Positions 25,991-35,282 of a DNA stretch of 64,000 bases are shown here, piece by piece. The stretch is from Coprobacter tertius (GTDB lineage Bacteria > Bacteroidota > Bacteroidia > Bacteroidales > Coprobacteraceae), in assembly GCF_024330105.1 (NCBI RefSeq), contig NZ_JANDHW010000001.1:372001-436000 (forward strand), given 5' to 3'. The notes beneath the pieces are model-generated. The model was given only the letters and a program-made list of their open reading frames with translations. It searched no databases and was not told the DNA's origin. Both the position numbers and the translations under genes were made by a program. Each line of letters starts with the position of its first letter. Within the stretch, counting starts at the first letter, position 1.

Positions 25991-27066
25991 GACGGTATAT
26001 ATATATAACGGTCTTTTTGTTAACTCTCCCATTCGGGAAGATAGGAGCCCAGGATCTACTTTGGAATGTCGATTTTACGGGGTTTTTTGATAATCGGGAA
26101 TATAAATTTTCGAAACAATTGTCTCAAACCTTTTTTGGTACCCGCCTTTCTCCTGAGATCGGTATTGGGGTATTGAATAATAAGCATCGTATTATGGCCG
26201 GAGCCAGTTGGATTCAACCCTTTGGAGCGAACAAAAGAGAATCTTCGGTTGATTTTACGGCATATTATCGATACCAACAGCCCGATTTTTGTATGTCTTT
26301 CGGGGCTTTTCCGCGCACTCAGCTGATCGAATCGTTACCGGAAGTATTGCAATATGATTCGTTGACTTATTTTCGGCCCAATATAATGGGGGCGTTATTT
26401 CAATATATAGGCAAAAAAGGCTTTGCTGAACTTTATATCGACTGGCGACAAATGCAAACCGAAAACCGCCGGGAAGCATTTATAATCGTAGGAAGCGGAC
26501 GTTGGCAACCTGGTCTGTTCTTTTTGGGCGGACATGCTGTTATGAATCATTTAGCAAGGTCGAAGAATGCGGGTCCGGACCAATCTGTAATGGATGATAT
26601 GGTTCTATACCCTTATGTGGGAGTTGATTTTGCGAGGTTGACACCTCTATCCGAATTATCGTTAAAAGCCGGTTATCTTTTAAGTTTGGAGAGGCATCGG
26701 GGAATTGGTGTTTGGCATCATCCTCAGGGATTTATTTCTGAGCTAAAAGTGCAATGGCGCTTTATTGGTGTAAAAAATACTTTATATGCAGGAGGGGAAC
26801 AGATGCCTTTCTATGATAGTTTCGGAAGTCAGTTAAATCAAGGAGATCCGTTTTATCGGTCTAAATTTTACAATCGCACCGATATTTATTGCTATATATT
26901 CCATAACAGATATGTCAATTGCAAAGCTTCTTTCAATTTGCATGCCACGTCTGAAAATATAAGTAGCCAGCAACAGCTTACTGTTCGTTTTTACCTCGAT
27001 AGTTTTTCGTGGAAAAGTCGGAATGATGTAGTAAAGAACAAAGAGAAATTAAAAGATATATTATGA
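25987..27066 (+). CDS. Predicted outer-membrane beta-barrel protein, unknown function
   Basis: 359 residues with a cleavable signal ([16 protein letters not shown], about 6-21, AQ-D junction). The mature part is rich in aromatic residues and alternating strands (for example [19 protein letters not shown]) and looks like a barrel of 14-18 strands; I cannot name the family. It overlaps gltX by 4 bases and is followed by waaA after 43 bases, so it is probably co-transcribed with both. Linkage to waaA hints at an outer-membrane or LPS-related job, but that is only context. Confidence 0.75.
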   Translation: MRRYIYITVFLLTLPFGKIGAQDLLWNVDFTGFFDNREYKFSKQLSQTFFGTRLSPEIGIGVLNNKHRIMAGASWIQPFGANKRESSVDFTAYYRYQQPDFCMSFGAFPRTQLIESLPEVLQYDSLTYFRPNIMGALFQYIGKKGFAELYIDWRQMQTENRREAFIIVGSGRWQPGLFFLGGHAVMNHLARSKNAGPDQSVMDDMVLYPYVGVDFARLTPLSELSLKAGYLLSLERHRGIGVWHHPQGFISELKVQWRFIGVKNTLYAGGEQMPFYDSFGSQLNQGDPFYRSKFYNRTDIYCYIFHNRYVNCKASFNLHATSENISSQQQLTVRFYLDSFSWKSRNDVVKNKEKLKDIL

Positions 27067-27109
27067 AACGTCCGGTAATCGGTCCGGCATACATGAGCTA
27101 AGAACCGTA

Positions 27110-28363
27110 ATGAAAGCTTTATATAATTTCGGTATATTTATTTATAAGACCTTGGTAACGGTGGTTTCCGTAAAAAATAAAAAAGCGCGGAAGTTGTGTG
27201 CCGGGCACAAGCGAATATTTTCTTATTTGGAGGCAAATGCAGTTCCTGAAGGAGGATATATATGGATACATGCATCATCGTTGGGAGAGTTCGAGCAAGG
27301 TCGCCCTATTATCGAGGCTCTCAAGAACAATTTCCCGGAACGAAAAATTTTAGTGACTTTTTTTTCTCCTTCAGGCTATGAAGTTAGAAAAGACTATGCT
27401 GAAGCCGATCTTATTTGTTATTTGCCATTCGATCTTCCAGGAAATGTTCGTCGTTTTCTTGATATTGTGAAGCCCTCTCAAGCTATATTTATTAAATATG
27501 AGTTTTGGGCAAACTATTTGAATGAGCTCAAAAAACGTGAAATACCTACATATATAGTATCGGCTATATTCCGTCCTTCTCAGATATTTTTTCGTCCTTA
27601 TGGAGGATATTTTAGAAAAGTTCTCCGAAATTTTACCCGCTTATATGTGCAGGATGAACCCTCTCGAGAATTACTTTCACAAATCGGGGTAGATCGTGTA
27701 ACGGTAGTAGGTGATACTCGGTTCGATCGTGTGGCAGATATTCGCAGTCGTTCTAAGTCATTACCATTGGTAGAGATGTTTTCTGAAGGAAAGACTACCC
27801 TTATTGCCGGAAGTTCGTGGCCAAAAGATGAAGATATTTTTATACCTTATCTGAATGCTCATTCCGAATTGAAGTTAGTAATTGCACCGCATGAGATACA
27901 TCCGGGACATCTCGATTACATAAAAGAAAAGCTGAAGCGCAGGTATGTATTGTATTCTGAGGCAGATGAAAATTCGGTCAGGGAAGCCGATTGTTTGATT
28001 ATCGATTGTTTCGGCTTACTGTCTTCGATATATAAGTATGGGGATGTCGCTTATGTGGGAGGCGGATTCGGCGCCGGTATACATAATGTTCCCGAGGCGG
28101 CTGTATATGGGATACCTGTTATTTTCGGGCCCAATTATAAGAAGTTTAAAGAAGCAAAAGAATTGCTTGCCTGTGGCGGTTCCTTTACTATTAAAAGTAA
28201 TGAAGAGTTCGATTGTATTATGGATCGTTTTCTTACCGATACATCTGTTATGTCGAAGGCAGGAGAAATCGCGGGATCTTATATATACGGTAATATTGGA
28301 GCTTCGGCCCGTATTATAAAAGATTTATATGGGATTGATATGAAAAACGGGGAAGACCGTTAA
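27110..28363 (+). CDS. waaA: 3-deoxy-D-manno-octulosonic acid transferase (Kdo transferase)
   Basis: 417 residues. It adds Kdo to lipid IVA at the inner membrane. An N-terminal hydrophobic anchor (about 7-20) precedes the GT30 domain; HASSLGEFEQGRP (residues 54-66) contains the expected catalytic Glu60, and the C-terminal half has VGGGFGAGIHNVPEAAVYG (near 320), the CMP-Kdo site. Single catalytic domain. It is the last gene of the gltX operon, before a hairpin terminator. Confidence 0.95.
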   Translation: MKALYNFGIFIYKTLVTVVSVKNKKARKLCAGHKRIFSYLEANAVPEGGYIWIHASSLGEFEQGRPIIEALKNNFPERKILVTFFSPSGYEVRKDYAEADLICYLPFDLPGNVRRFLDIVKPSQAIFIKYEFWANYLNELKKREIPTYIVSAIFRPSQIFFRPYGGYFRKVLRNFTRLYVQDEPSRELLSQIGVDRVTVVGDTRFDRVADIRSRSKSLPLVEMFSEGKTTLIAGSSWPKDEDIFIPYLNAHSELKLVIAPHEIHPGHLDYIKEKLKRRYVLYSEADENSVREADCLIIDCFGLLSSIYKYGDVAYVGGGFGAGIHNVPEAAVYGIPVIFGPNYKKFKEAKELLACGGSFTIKSNEEFDCIMDRFLTDTSVMSKAGEIAGSYIYGNIGASARIIKDLYGIDMKNGEDR

Positions 28364-28376
28364 ATCCCAACAAAGA

Positions 28377-28440
28377 CCGGAACGTAAACATATCACACTT
28401 TCGTGATTATACGTTCTGGACTATATTTTTTTTTCAGTCT
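28377..28440 (+). terminator. Terminator after waaA
   Basis: A long imperfect hairpin (GAACGTA and ATATCAC pairing with GTGAT and ACGTTC) is followed by nine T. Confidence 0.8.
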
Positions 28441-28531
28441 TACCCCGAATAAGAATTTATACCTTTCGTTTTTTATCCATTATATGTTTTCTCTAAAAAA
28501 GAGTATCGGCGGATAAATTGAAGAATAAGTG

Positions 28532-28708
28532 TTATTTTTTTGATTCTTCGATAGAAACGGCACGGAATTCTTTTAATAATGCGGCGATATTAAGAGATGT
28601 TTTGCGGGCTCTTTGTCCGGCTGATTTATTCCCTTTAGTTACCAATGCATCCGCATCTTTTGCAAATGCATCCCATTCACTGTAAATTTTTTCCAATAAT
28701 TCTTTCAT
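28532..28708 (-). CDS. Histone H1-like (Hc1-type) small protein
   Basis: 58 residues: MKELLEKIYSEWDAFAKDAD, then GNKSAGQRARKTSLNIAALL and a KEFRAVSIEESKK tail. This matches the short histone H1-like family of Bacteroidota (Hc1 family): an acidic helix, then a basic helix around the conserved GNKxAGxRARK motif. The chlamydial Hc1 condenses DNA; for the Bacteroidota proteins a nucleoid role is an inference. It is shorter than 60 codons and easy to miss. A -7 box lies 54 bases upstream, so it is probably monocistronic. Confidence 0.88.
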   Translation of the reverse strand: MKELLEKIYSEWDAFAKDADALVTKGNKSAGQRARKTSLNIAALLKEFRAVSIEESKK

Positions 28709-28761
28709 AACAGATGTTGTTTAATTGTGATTATATTCCCGGATTTCCGGTTTTTCTGCTA

Positions 28762-28769
28762 CAAATTTA
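28762..28769 (-). promoter_or_regulatory. -7 box for the Hc1-type gene
   Basis: Reads TAAATTTG on the minus strand; leader about 45-50 bases. No -33 match. Confidence 0.5.
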
Positions 28770-28921
28770 TAAAATTGGAGAATTAGTTTTTTATGATGTC
28801 CTAAAAACAAGCTTTATGATCAATTAAAAAAATATTTTATAACATATTGATTAATAGTATTTTGTGTATTATTTTACAATTTGACTAAAAAAATATACGA
28901 TTTGAAGACCTTCGGAGTGGT

Positions 28922-30193
28922 TTATTTCTCTGATTTTATATTTTCTATATATTTACGAGGAGAAGTCCCGGTTTGTGTTGTAAATGCACGATTAAATGTC
29001 GATAATGAGGCAAATCCGGCGTCGGATGCCACATTTTTTAAAGAAATATTTTCTAAGTTACTTAATCGTGATAATACATCTTCGATACGTAGTTGATTAA
29101 TCCATTGATTGAAATTTTTGCCAGTACAATTATTAATACTTCGTGAAATATATGACCGATTTGTACAAAGTTCGAGACTCAGATCATCGATCGTATAAGA
29201 GGGTATTCTGAATAATTCTTTTTCTTTAACGATCTTCTCGATGCGTTTAAAAAGTATTTCTTCATTGCTTATTTCGTTTTCTTTTGAAGTAAGAATATTC
29301 GTTTTCGGAGATGGTATTTTTTTTGTTTCATGGGAAATCCCCGATTTTGATACTTTTTGGTGTATATAAGGTATTATAATGAAAAAACTTAATAAAATCA
29401 ATAGGAGAATGATAGAATGCAGAATATCTTTTTGACTCCCTTCTTTTTCCGGATTGTTTTTGTCGTTGTTTCTCGCCAAAAGTTTTCCGTATTCATAAAT
29501 CAGAGAGTCTTGCGTATTACATATTTCTTTTATATATCGGTTTGCTTTTTTTAAATCGCCTGTCTCTTCGAATATTTTAGCCTTGTATAACAGGAGTGGA
29601 ATGTTGCCTGGAGTATAACGTAGCACTTCGTCGATGGTATTTAGTGCTTTAGGTATATCTCCCTTATTGTAATAGTATCTTATAAGAGTTTCTTCATAAG
29701 CAAGGTGATAATGATAGGGTAGGTTAGCTTCGACTTCTTTCAAAGCTCTCCAGGCCTTCGGGAATTTTTTTTTCGAAATGTAAATATTCGCATATAATAA
29801 ACCTGAAAAATAGAGAAAATATTCTTTATCGTAGGTTTCAGGAGCTGCTCTGAATTTTTTCATTATTTCATTACACCGTGATAAAGCATTGTCTAATTGC
29901 TGTTTCATGGTCATGCAATATACTATTCTTAATTTTTTATGAGTATTTTCGGGAAAGTCGGTGCTGTCGCCGGGAAGATATATAGAAGTATATAGCTCTA
30001 TTGGGTCGTCTGTTATTCCATATCGGAAAGTTTCGGTGCCTATCGAGTCGAGGTACAAAAAAGAAATATAGCCATCGGGATATTTAAAATGTTTTATATC
30101 GGCCGACGGTGCACATGATAGTTTTACGGGCATAAATAAACCGGTAAAAAAAATGATAACAAAAATCAATTGAAATCGTATAATGCACCTCAT
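28922..30193 (-). CDS. Membrane-spanning AraC-family regulator with periplasmic TPR region
   Basis: 423 residues. A signal-like N-terminus (about 5-27), a helical TPR-like region (about 90-245; repeats such as YYNKGDIPKALNTIDEVL and FEETGDLKKANRYIKEI), one membrane segment (about 258-277) and a C-terminal AraC/XylS double HTH (about 325-420, ending AGFASLSTFNRAFTTQTG and SPRKYIE). The layout suggests a one-component transmembrane regulator: periplasmic sensing and cytoplasmic DNA binding. No ligand or target can be read; neighbours are the Hc1-type gene and, divergent, pta-ackA. Confidence 0.88.
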   Translation of the reverse strand: MRCIIRFQLIFVIIFFTGLFMPVKLSCAPSADIKHFKYPDGYISFLYLDSIGTETFRYGITDDPIELYTSIYLPGDSTDFPENTHKKLRIVYCMTMKQQLDNALSRCNEIMKKFRAAPETYDKEYFLYFSGLLYANIYISKKKFPKAWRALKEVEANLPYHYHLAYEETLIRYYYNKGDIPKALNTIDEVLRYTPGNIPLLLYKAKIFEETGDLKKANRYIKEICNTQDSLIYEYGKLLARNNDKNNPEKEGSQKDILHSIILLLILLSFFIIIPYIHQKVSKSGISHETKKIPSPKTNILTSKENEISNEEILFKRIEKIVKEKELFRIPSYTIDDLSLELCTNRSYISRSINNCTGKNFNQWINQLRIEDVLSRLSNLENISLKNVASDAGFASLSTFNRAFTTQTGTSPRKYIENIKSEK

Positions 30194-30229
30194 ATATTAA
30201 CGGACATGCTTTAAGCAGGTTAACCGATA

Positions 30230-30237
30230 CAAATTTA
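30230..30237 (-). promoter_or_regulatory. -7 box for the AraC-type regulator
   Basis: Reads TAAATTTG on the minus strand, 36 bases before the ATG at 30193. Confidence 0.45.
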
Positions 30238-30466
30238 TATAAATAATTTATTCTGTATATAATTAGATTTCAATATTTTGTAGATTTTACTATCCTTGAT
30301 GTGTTAAAAGTGTCTTACTTCGGATAAAATACTGAGATATTTTTTAATCTATGTCTAATTGAAGATTTTTAAAAATAAAAAATCGCAATTATAAATATAT
30401 ATAATTTGATATGTCGGGATTGAAATATTTATTTAAAATTGCTATCTCTATATGGCATTTTATTTG

Positions 30467-30474
30467 TAATTTTG
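30467..30474 (+). promoter_or_regulatory. -7 box for pta-ackA
   Basis: TAATTTTG, about 50 bases before the pta ATG at 30526. The nearest upstream TTG is 25 bases away, outside normal spacing. Confidence 0.45.
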
Positions 30475-30525
30475 TCTCGAAATAAAAAGAATAATGTTAA
30501 ATATTTAAAATATTCCCAGGTCATT

Positions 30526-31533
30526 ATGGAATTGATAAACCAACTTATCGAGCGCGCTAAAGCAAATAAACAGCGCATTGTGCTCCCCGAAGGAACTGAA
30601 GAAAGAACGTTAAAGGCAGCGGACAGAATTGTCGCGGATGGGGTTGCTGATGTAATATTAATCGGCGATCCGGTTGAAATTATGGCATTATCCGAAAAAT
30701 TCGGATTATCGAATATCGGGAGAACGACTATTATCGATCCTGAGAAACATGGGAAAAAACAAGAATATGCGGAGCTTTTATACGAACTCCGTAAGAAAAA
30801 GGGCATGACAGTAGAAGAGGCCGGTAAATTAGTTACCGATCCTTTGTTTCTTGCCGGCTTGATGATAAAGAGCGGTGATGCCGACGGAGAAGTGGCTGGG
30901 GCCAGACATACTACCGGAGATGTTTTACGGGCGGCATTCCAAATTGTAAAAACGGCTCCGGGAGTGAGCGTTGTTTCAGGTGCGTTTTTGATGTTTTTGC
31001 CTAAAAATGAGTACGGTGAAAATGGGTTGCTGGTATTTGCCGATTGTGCGGTTTTGCCCGATCCTACAGCTGCTGAATTGGCGCAAATTGCTGTATCTAC
31101 CGGGCATACGACGCGTACGATTTGTGGGTTTGAACCTCGTATCGCTATGTTGAGTTTTTCTACTAAAGGTAGTGCGAAACATGAAAAGGTAGATAAAGTG
31201 GTAGAAGCTACTCGAATCGCCCGTGAAATGGATCCGACTTTAATGATCGACGGCGAATTGCAAGCTGATGCTGCTATCGTTGCTTCGGTTGCTGCGCTTA
31301 AAGATCCTCAAAGTGATATTGCCGGTAAAGCAAACGTGTTGGTATTCCCTTCTCTCGAAACCGGCAATATTACCTATAAACTGGTGCAAAGATTAGCTGG
31401 TGCTCAGGCTGTAGGTCCTATTTTACAAGGTATTGCCGCACCGGTTAACGATTTATCCCGGGGATGTTCTGTAGATGATATCTATAAGATGGTAGCAATT
31501 ACGGCAAATCAGGCTATCGGATTAAAAAAATAA
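30526..31533 (+). CDS. pta: Phosphate acetyltransferase
   Basis: 335 residues, the short Pta form without the N-terminal DRTGG/BioD-like domains. It interconverts acetyl-CoA and acetyl phosphate. I chose the ATG at 30526 (MELINQLIERAKANK) because it matches the family start; longer frames upstream run through the promoter. Conserved blocks include RIVLPEGTEERTLKAA, ARHTTGDVLRAAFQ and AIVASVAALKDPQSDIAGKA. ackA follows 41 bases later; together they make acetate and ATP. Confidence 0.95.
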   Translation: MELINQLIERAKANKQRIVLPEGTEERTLKAADRIVADGVADVILIGDPVEIMALSEKFGLSNIGRTTIIDPEKHGKKQEYAELLYELRKKKGMTVEEAGKLVTDPLFLAGLMIKSGDADGEVAGARHTTGDVLRAAFQIVKTAPGVSVVSGAFLMFLPKNEYGENGLLVFADCAVLPDPTAAELAQIAVSTGHTTRTICGFEPRIAMLSFSTKGSAKHEKVDKVVEATRIAREMDPTLMIDGELQADAAIVASVAALKDPQSDIAGKANVLVFPSLETGNITYKLVQRLAGAQAVGPILQGIAAPVNDLSRGCSVDDIYKMVAITANQAIGLKK

Positions 31534-31574
31534 TCCGGTAGGGGAATTAATAACGAACTAAAAGCACACGATTT

Positions 31575-32777
31575 ATGAAAGTTTTAGTATTGAATTGCGG
31601 ATCGTCTTCGATAAAGTATAAATTATTCGATACCGATACAAAAGAAGTATTGGCGCAAGGTGGCGTTGAAAAGATCGGATTGCCCGGATCTTTTTTGAAA
31701 TTGACTTTGCCGAATGGAGAAAAGGTTGTTCTCGAAAAGGACATCCCGGAACACACAGTCGGTATAGATTTTATTCTGAGCACCCTCACCAGTGATAAAT
31801 ATGGTTGTATAAGCTCTTTGGAGGAAATAGAGGCTGTAGGTCATCGTGTCGTACATGGTGGTGAGAAGTTCAATCAGTCGGTATTGATTACTCAAGAGGT
31901 AAAAGATATGATTGTTGCCTGTATCGATATCGCACCTTTACATAACCCGGCCAATTTGAAAGGGATTGATGCTGTAGAAGCGATTCTTCCTCAGGTTCCC
32001 CAAGTTGCTGTATTCGATACGGCTTTCCATCAGACTATGCCTAAATACGCATATATGTATGGTATACCCTATGAATTGTACGAAAAATATGCGATACGAC
32101 GTTATGGTTTCCATGGTACGAGTCATCGGTATGTTTCGCGCCGTGCTTGCGAATTTTTGGGTGTACCTTATGAGTCTCAAAAAATTATAACTTGTCATAT
32201 CGGAAACGGTGGTTCCATTACAGCCGTAAAAGATGGTAAATCGGTTGATACTTCTATGGGGTTGACTCCGGTCGAAGGCCTGATGATGGGCACTCGTTCG
32301 GGTGATATAGATGCGGGGGCGCTTTCTTATATTATGGAAAAGGAGAACCTGGATGCTGCCGGCCTTTCTAATTTGGTGAATAAAAAAAGCGGTGTACTGG
32401 GGGTGTCTGGCGTTTCGTCCGATATGCGTGAGATAGAGGCTGCTGTGGCTAACGGCCACGAGAGGGCTATTTTAGCTTTGAATATGTATGATTATCGTAT
32501 CCGTAAGTACATAGGGGCATATGCCGCCGCTATGGGAGGTGTGGATATAATCGTATTTACCGGCGGAGTCGGTGAGAACCAGACGAAGACTCGAGAAGTC
32601 GCTTGCCAGGGACTCGAATTTATGGGTATTAAAATAGATACGATATTAAATGCAAAAATACGAGGTACCGAGACTATAATCAGTACCCCCGATTCGAGAG
32701 TCAAAGTTGTCGTTATTCCTACCGACGAGGAATACATGATTGCTTCGGATACTCAGGAAATTCTTTCGAAATGTTAA
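31575..32777 (+). CDS. ackA: Acetate kinase
   Basis: 400 residues. It makes ATP and acetate from acetyl phosphate. The ASKHA phosphate-1 loop LNCGSSSIKYKLF (5-17), the RRYGFHGTSHRYVS segment near 175 and GHIGNGGSITAVKDGKSVDT near 210 are all intact, as is TGGVGEN near 330. It ends at a perfect hairpin terminator, so pta-ackA is a two-gene unit, the usual acetate fermentation end-step in gut Bacteroidales. Confidence 0.97.
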   Translation: MKVLVLNCGSSSIKYKLFDTDTKEVLAQGGVEKIGLPGSFLKLTLPNGEKVVLEKDIPEHTVGIDFILSTLTSDKYGCISSLEEIEAVGHRVVHGGEKFNQSVLITQEVKDMIVACIDIAPLHNPANLKGIDAVEAILPQVPQVAVFDTAFHQTMPKYAYMYGIPYELYEKYAIRRYGFHGTSHRYVSRRACEFLGVPYESQKIITCHIGNGGSITAVKDGKSVDTSMGLTPVEGLMMGTRSGDIDAGALSYIMEKENLDAAGLSNLVNKKSGVLGVSGVSSDMREIEAAVANGHERAILALNMYDYRIRKYIGAYAAAMGGVDIIVFTGGVGENQTKTREVACQGLEFMGIKIDTILNAKIRGTETIISTPDSRVKVVVIPTDEEYMIASDTQEILSKC

Positions 32778-32837
32778 TAATAAAAACTGCTGGTGAGAAA
32801 TGAATCACCGTATAGGTTCTATTCTAAGGAAAGAAAT

Positions 32838-32878
32838 TACGCCCTGATACAATTCTGTATCAGGGCGTAGTTCTTTTA
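32838..32878 (+). terminator. Terminator after ackA
   Basis: 13-base perfect stem (32838-32850 with 32857-32869), 6-base loop and a short T-rich tail. Confidence 0.88.
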
Positions 32879-32953
32879 TGAAGTGTTGTTATAGAGACTT
32901 TTATATTTTTGAATTAACCGGATTGTGTATTTACAGGAGGTTTATTATTTTAT

Positions 32954-33883
32954 TCATAATATTTTTCTGAGTTTAAATAACCAGGCACAAGCAGCTGATA
33001 CAATCAGTGAAATTGATAGGATAATGGCTATTGCATGAGGATTATCTTGTAAAGCATTAGGTACATTCATTCCATAAAAACTGGCTATTAGAGTGGGTAT
33101 CATCATGATGATCGAGATGAGCGTGAGTTGCTTCATAATATTATTCATATTATTTCCGATAACCGAGGCATAAGCATCCATCATGCCCGAGAGAATATCA
33201 CTATGTACGTTAGCCGTTTCCAAAGCCTGTTTCATTTCAATTTCGACATCTTCAAGAAGGTCTGAATCGATGCCGGCCCTTCCTTTTATACGTGTAAGTA
33301 AGATGGCATTTCCTTTGAGTGCCGTAATGAAATAAACGAAACATTTTTCGATTTTCAATAATGATTGCAGTTCTCTGTTTTTTATGGATTTTTCCAGCTC
33401 TTTTTCACAAGATCGTATACAGTTATTCAGTTGTTTCAGGTATTTGAGATACCAGACGGCTGAAGAAAGCAGGAGTTTGAGCACCAGGTCGAATTTATTA
33501 CTGAATCCGATACCTTTGTGGTTGTTGTATGAGATAAAATCGGCAATCATTTCGGTCTTATAATAACAAAGGGTCGTTATGACATCATCTTTGAAAATTA
33601 TTCCTAAAGGTATGGTATAAAAAGGTGTATCTTCGTTATTATTCCGTATGGGTATACGTATTATAATCAGTTGCCAGTCATTCTCATATTCTATGCGAGG
33701 GCGTTCGTCTACATCTTCGATATCATGAATAAATGAATGGGGTATTTTAAGTTCTTCGGTAAGGTATCTGATGTCTTCTTGAGTTGGTATTTCAACATTT
33801 ATCCAGCAGTTAGCTACTTGTTTCTCAACAGAGGTGAGACCATTGGTCCCAATAATAAAATTTCTCATTTTCGTTCCTCCCAT
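32954..33883 (-). CDS. CorA-family divalent metal transporter
   Basis: 309 residues: a soluble alpha/beta N-terminal funnel, a long helix (about 150-250) and two C-terminal membrane segments. The first ends in the pore signature YGMN (SFYGMNVPNAL) and the last in LFKLRKIL. The GMN motif fits Mg2+ (or Co2+/Ni2+) transport as a homopentamer. Two ATG codons are possible (33883 and 33868); the second (MRNFIIG) is the more usual length. It stands alone with its own promoter box. Confidence 0.9.
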   Translation of the reverse strand: MGGTKMRNFIIGTNGLTSVEKQVANCWINVEIPTQEDIRYLTEELKIPHSFIHDIEDVDERPRIEYENDWQLIIIRIPIRNNNEDTPFYTIPLGIIFKDDVITTLCYYKTEMIADFISYNNHKGIGFSNKFDLVLKLLLSSAVWYLKYLKQLNNCIRSCEKELEKSIKNRELQSLLKIEKCFVYFITALKGNAILLTRIKGRAGIDSDLLEDVEIEMKQALETANVHSDILSGMMDAYASVIGNNMNNIMKQLTLISIIMMIPTLIASFYGMNVPNALQDNPHAIAIILSISLIVSAACAWLFKLRKIL

Positions 33884-33977
33884 AATTTTCCGGGCGGAAC
33901 TCTCTCATGAATTCCTGCCGGAGTTAATAATCGTATGAATGATGATCGTCCATCTTTAAATTTTTATTTTTGCGTTG

Positions 33978-33985
33978 CAAATTTA
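33978..33985 (-). promoter_or_regulatory. -7 box for the corA-like gene
   Basis: Reads TAAATTTG on the minus strand; the leader would be about 90 bases. Confidence 0.45.
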
Positions 33986-34050
33986 AGAAAGTATATCTAT
34001 CTGGGAGATTTCTATTAAAGAAAAAATAATTAATTTTATTTTTTTGGCTT

Positions 34051-34797
34051 TTACAAATTTTCAAACTGACATAAAATCATATTCTCACCATCGAAGACAG
34101 CATAAGAGTAATGATGTATCCAATCGCCCAGAATAAGAATTCGGCTGGTACGACTCAACATAAGATCGAGCATGATATGACGGTGTCCGAAGATAAAGAA
34201 ATTTATGCTACTGTCTTTCGATAGGTATTGTTTCGCAAAATTTACGAGATATTCGTCATTTTCTCCGTTATACTCGTGATCGTCGGAAGCTGTAAGGCGA
34301 CTGTGTGATGACCATCGATGGGCGAAAGATACTGTCCATCTGGGATGTATAGCAGAAAATAATTTTTGACAAATCCGGTTGTGAAAAATCGAGCGTATCA
34401 AGCGGAAAGACCGCGATGTTTCTCCCAATCCGTCGCCATGAGCAAGAAAAAACTGTTTCCCTTCGATGATGACGATTTTGGGTGTTTTATGTACGATGAC
34501 CCCGAGTTCGGAAGGTAGATAATCGAATATCCAGATATCATGATTGCCGATAAACCAGTGAATCTCGATTCCACGATCGGTAAGCTCGGCTATTTTCCCG
34601 AAGAAACGGGTAAATCCTCTGGGAACGACGGTTTTATATTCATACCAGTAATCGAGGATATCTCCCATGAGATATATTGCACGAGCGTTTTCTTTAATCG
34701 AATCGAGAAATCGTACGACTCTCTTTTCGTTTTCCCGAGGATTTTTGAAAGTACGGGCTCCCAAATGCAGATCCGAAATGAAATAAATATTTTTCAT
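34051..34797 (-). CDS. lpxH: UDP-2,3-diacylglucosamine diphosphatase LpxH-type
   Basis: 248 residues of the calcineurin-like metallophosphatase fold. Metal-ligand motifs are ISDLHLGA (7-14), GDILDYWYEY (near 45), GNHDIW (near 85), AHGDG (near 120) and FGHRHIM (near 205). LpxH removes UMP from UDP-diacyl-GlcN to give lipid X in lipid A synthesis, consistent with waaA elsewhere in the window. The gene follows the MIP18-like gene by 12 bases. Confidence 0.9.
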   Translation of the reverse strand: MKNIYFISDLHLGARTFKNPRENEKRVVRFLDSIKENARAIYLMGDILDYWYEYKTVVPRGFTRFFGKIAELTDRGIEIHWFIGNHDIWIFDYLPSELGVIVHKTPKIVIIEGKQFFLAHGDGLGETSRSFRLIRSIFHNRICQKLFSAIHPRWTVSFAHRWSSHSRLTASDDHEYNGENDEYLVNFAKQYLSKDSSINFFIFGHRHIMLDLMLSRTSRILILGDWIHHYSYAVFDGENMILCQFENL

Positions 34798-34809
34798 GTG
34801 GGAAAAGTT

Positions 34810-35127
34810 TTAGAGAAATCCGAGTTCCAGTTTTGCTTCTTCACTCATCATATCTTTGTCCCATTGGGGTTCGAAAACAAGTTTTATATCGACGTTTTTT
34901 ACTTCATCTATACTTTCGACCTTCATCCTTACATCTTCTATGATAAAATCGGCAGCGGGGCAATTGGGTGCAGTAAGAGTCATGTCTATCGTAACATTTT
35001 TTTCTTCATCGACATTTACATTATAGATAAGCCCCAAATCGTAAACGTTTACGGGTATTTCGGGATCGTAAACGGTGCGAAGCATTTTTACTATTTTTTC
35101 TTCTATTGTCAATTCGGTTGTTTCCAT
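34810..35127 (-). CDS. MIP18/SufT-family (DUF59) Fe-S assembly protein
   Basis: 105 residues from the ATG at 35127 (METTELTIEEKI); a longer frame upstream runs back through a terminator hairpin and is not credible. The DUF59 core VYDPEIPVNVYDLGLIYNV (about 17-35) and the TLTAPNCPAADFI segment with its conserved Cys are clear. Such proteins help mature iron-sulfur proteins. It is co-transcribed with lpxH; no suf gene is adjacent. Confidence 0.92.
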   Translation of the reverse strand: METTELTIEEKIVKMLRTVYDPEIPVNVYDLGLIYNVNVDEEKNVTIDMTLTAPNCPAADFIIEDVRMKVESIDEVKNVDIKLVFEPQWDKDMMSEEAKLELGFL

Positions 35128-35185
35128 AAAAGTATATTTTCTAAACGAAGATACTTTTTTTATTGGAAAAAGATAGAAGAGAGTA

Positions 35186-35241
35186 TCGAAAAAGTATAAC
35201 CGTGAAGTAAAATTCATTCCGGTATTTTACTTCACGGTTAT
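35186..35241 (-). terminator. Terminator after the sialate O-acetylesterase gene
   Basis: 18-base perfect stem (35196-35213 with 35224-35241) and 10-base loop; reading the minus strand it is followed by a run of five T. Confidence 0.88.
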
Positions 35242-35282
35242 ATTCTTGCAGTTTTAAAATTTCAGTAATTGTAAATCTTAAA

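Larger units (their letters stand above)
30194..30525. other. Divergent intergenic region between the AraC-type regulator and pta
   Basis: 332 very AT-rich bases. It contains a minus-strand TAAATTTG box (30237 down to 30230) for the regulator and a plus-strand TAATTTTG box (30467-30474) for pta. I see no open frame and no convincing operator dyad; an AraC-type site would not be recognisable by eye. Confidence 0.6.

Noticed and set aside
30194-30525. Rex operator upstream of pta
   Set aside because: No TTGTGA-N-TCACAA-like dyad is present; the region is only AT-rich.
35128-35217. N-terminal extension of the MIP18-like gene
   Set aside because: The extension crosses a perfect terminator hairpin and has no family similarity; the ATG at 35127 gives the usual start.
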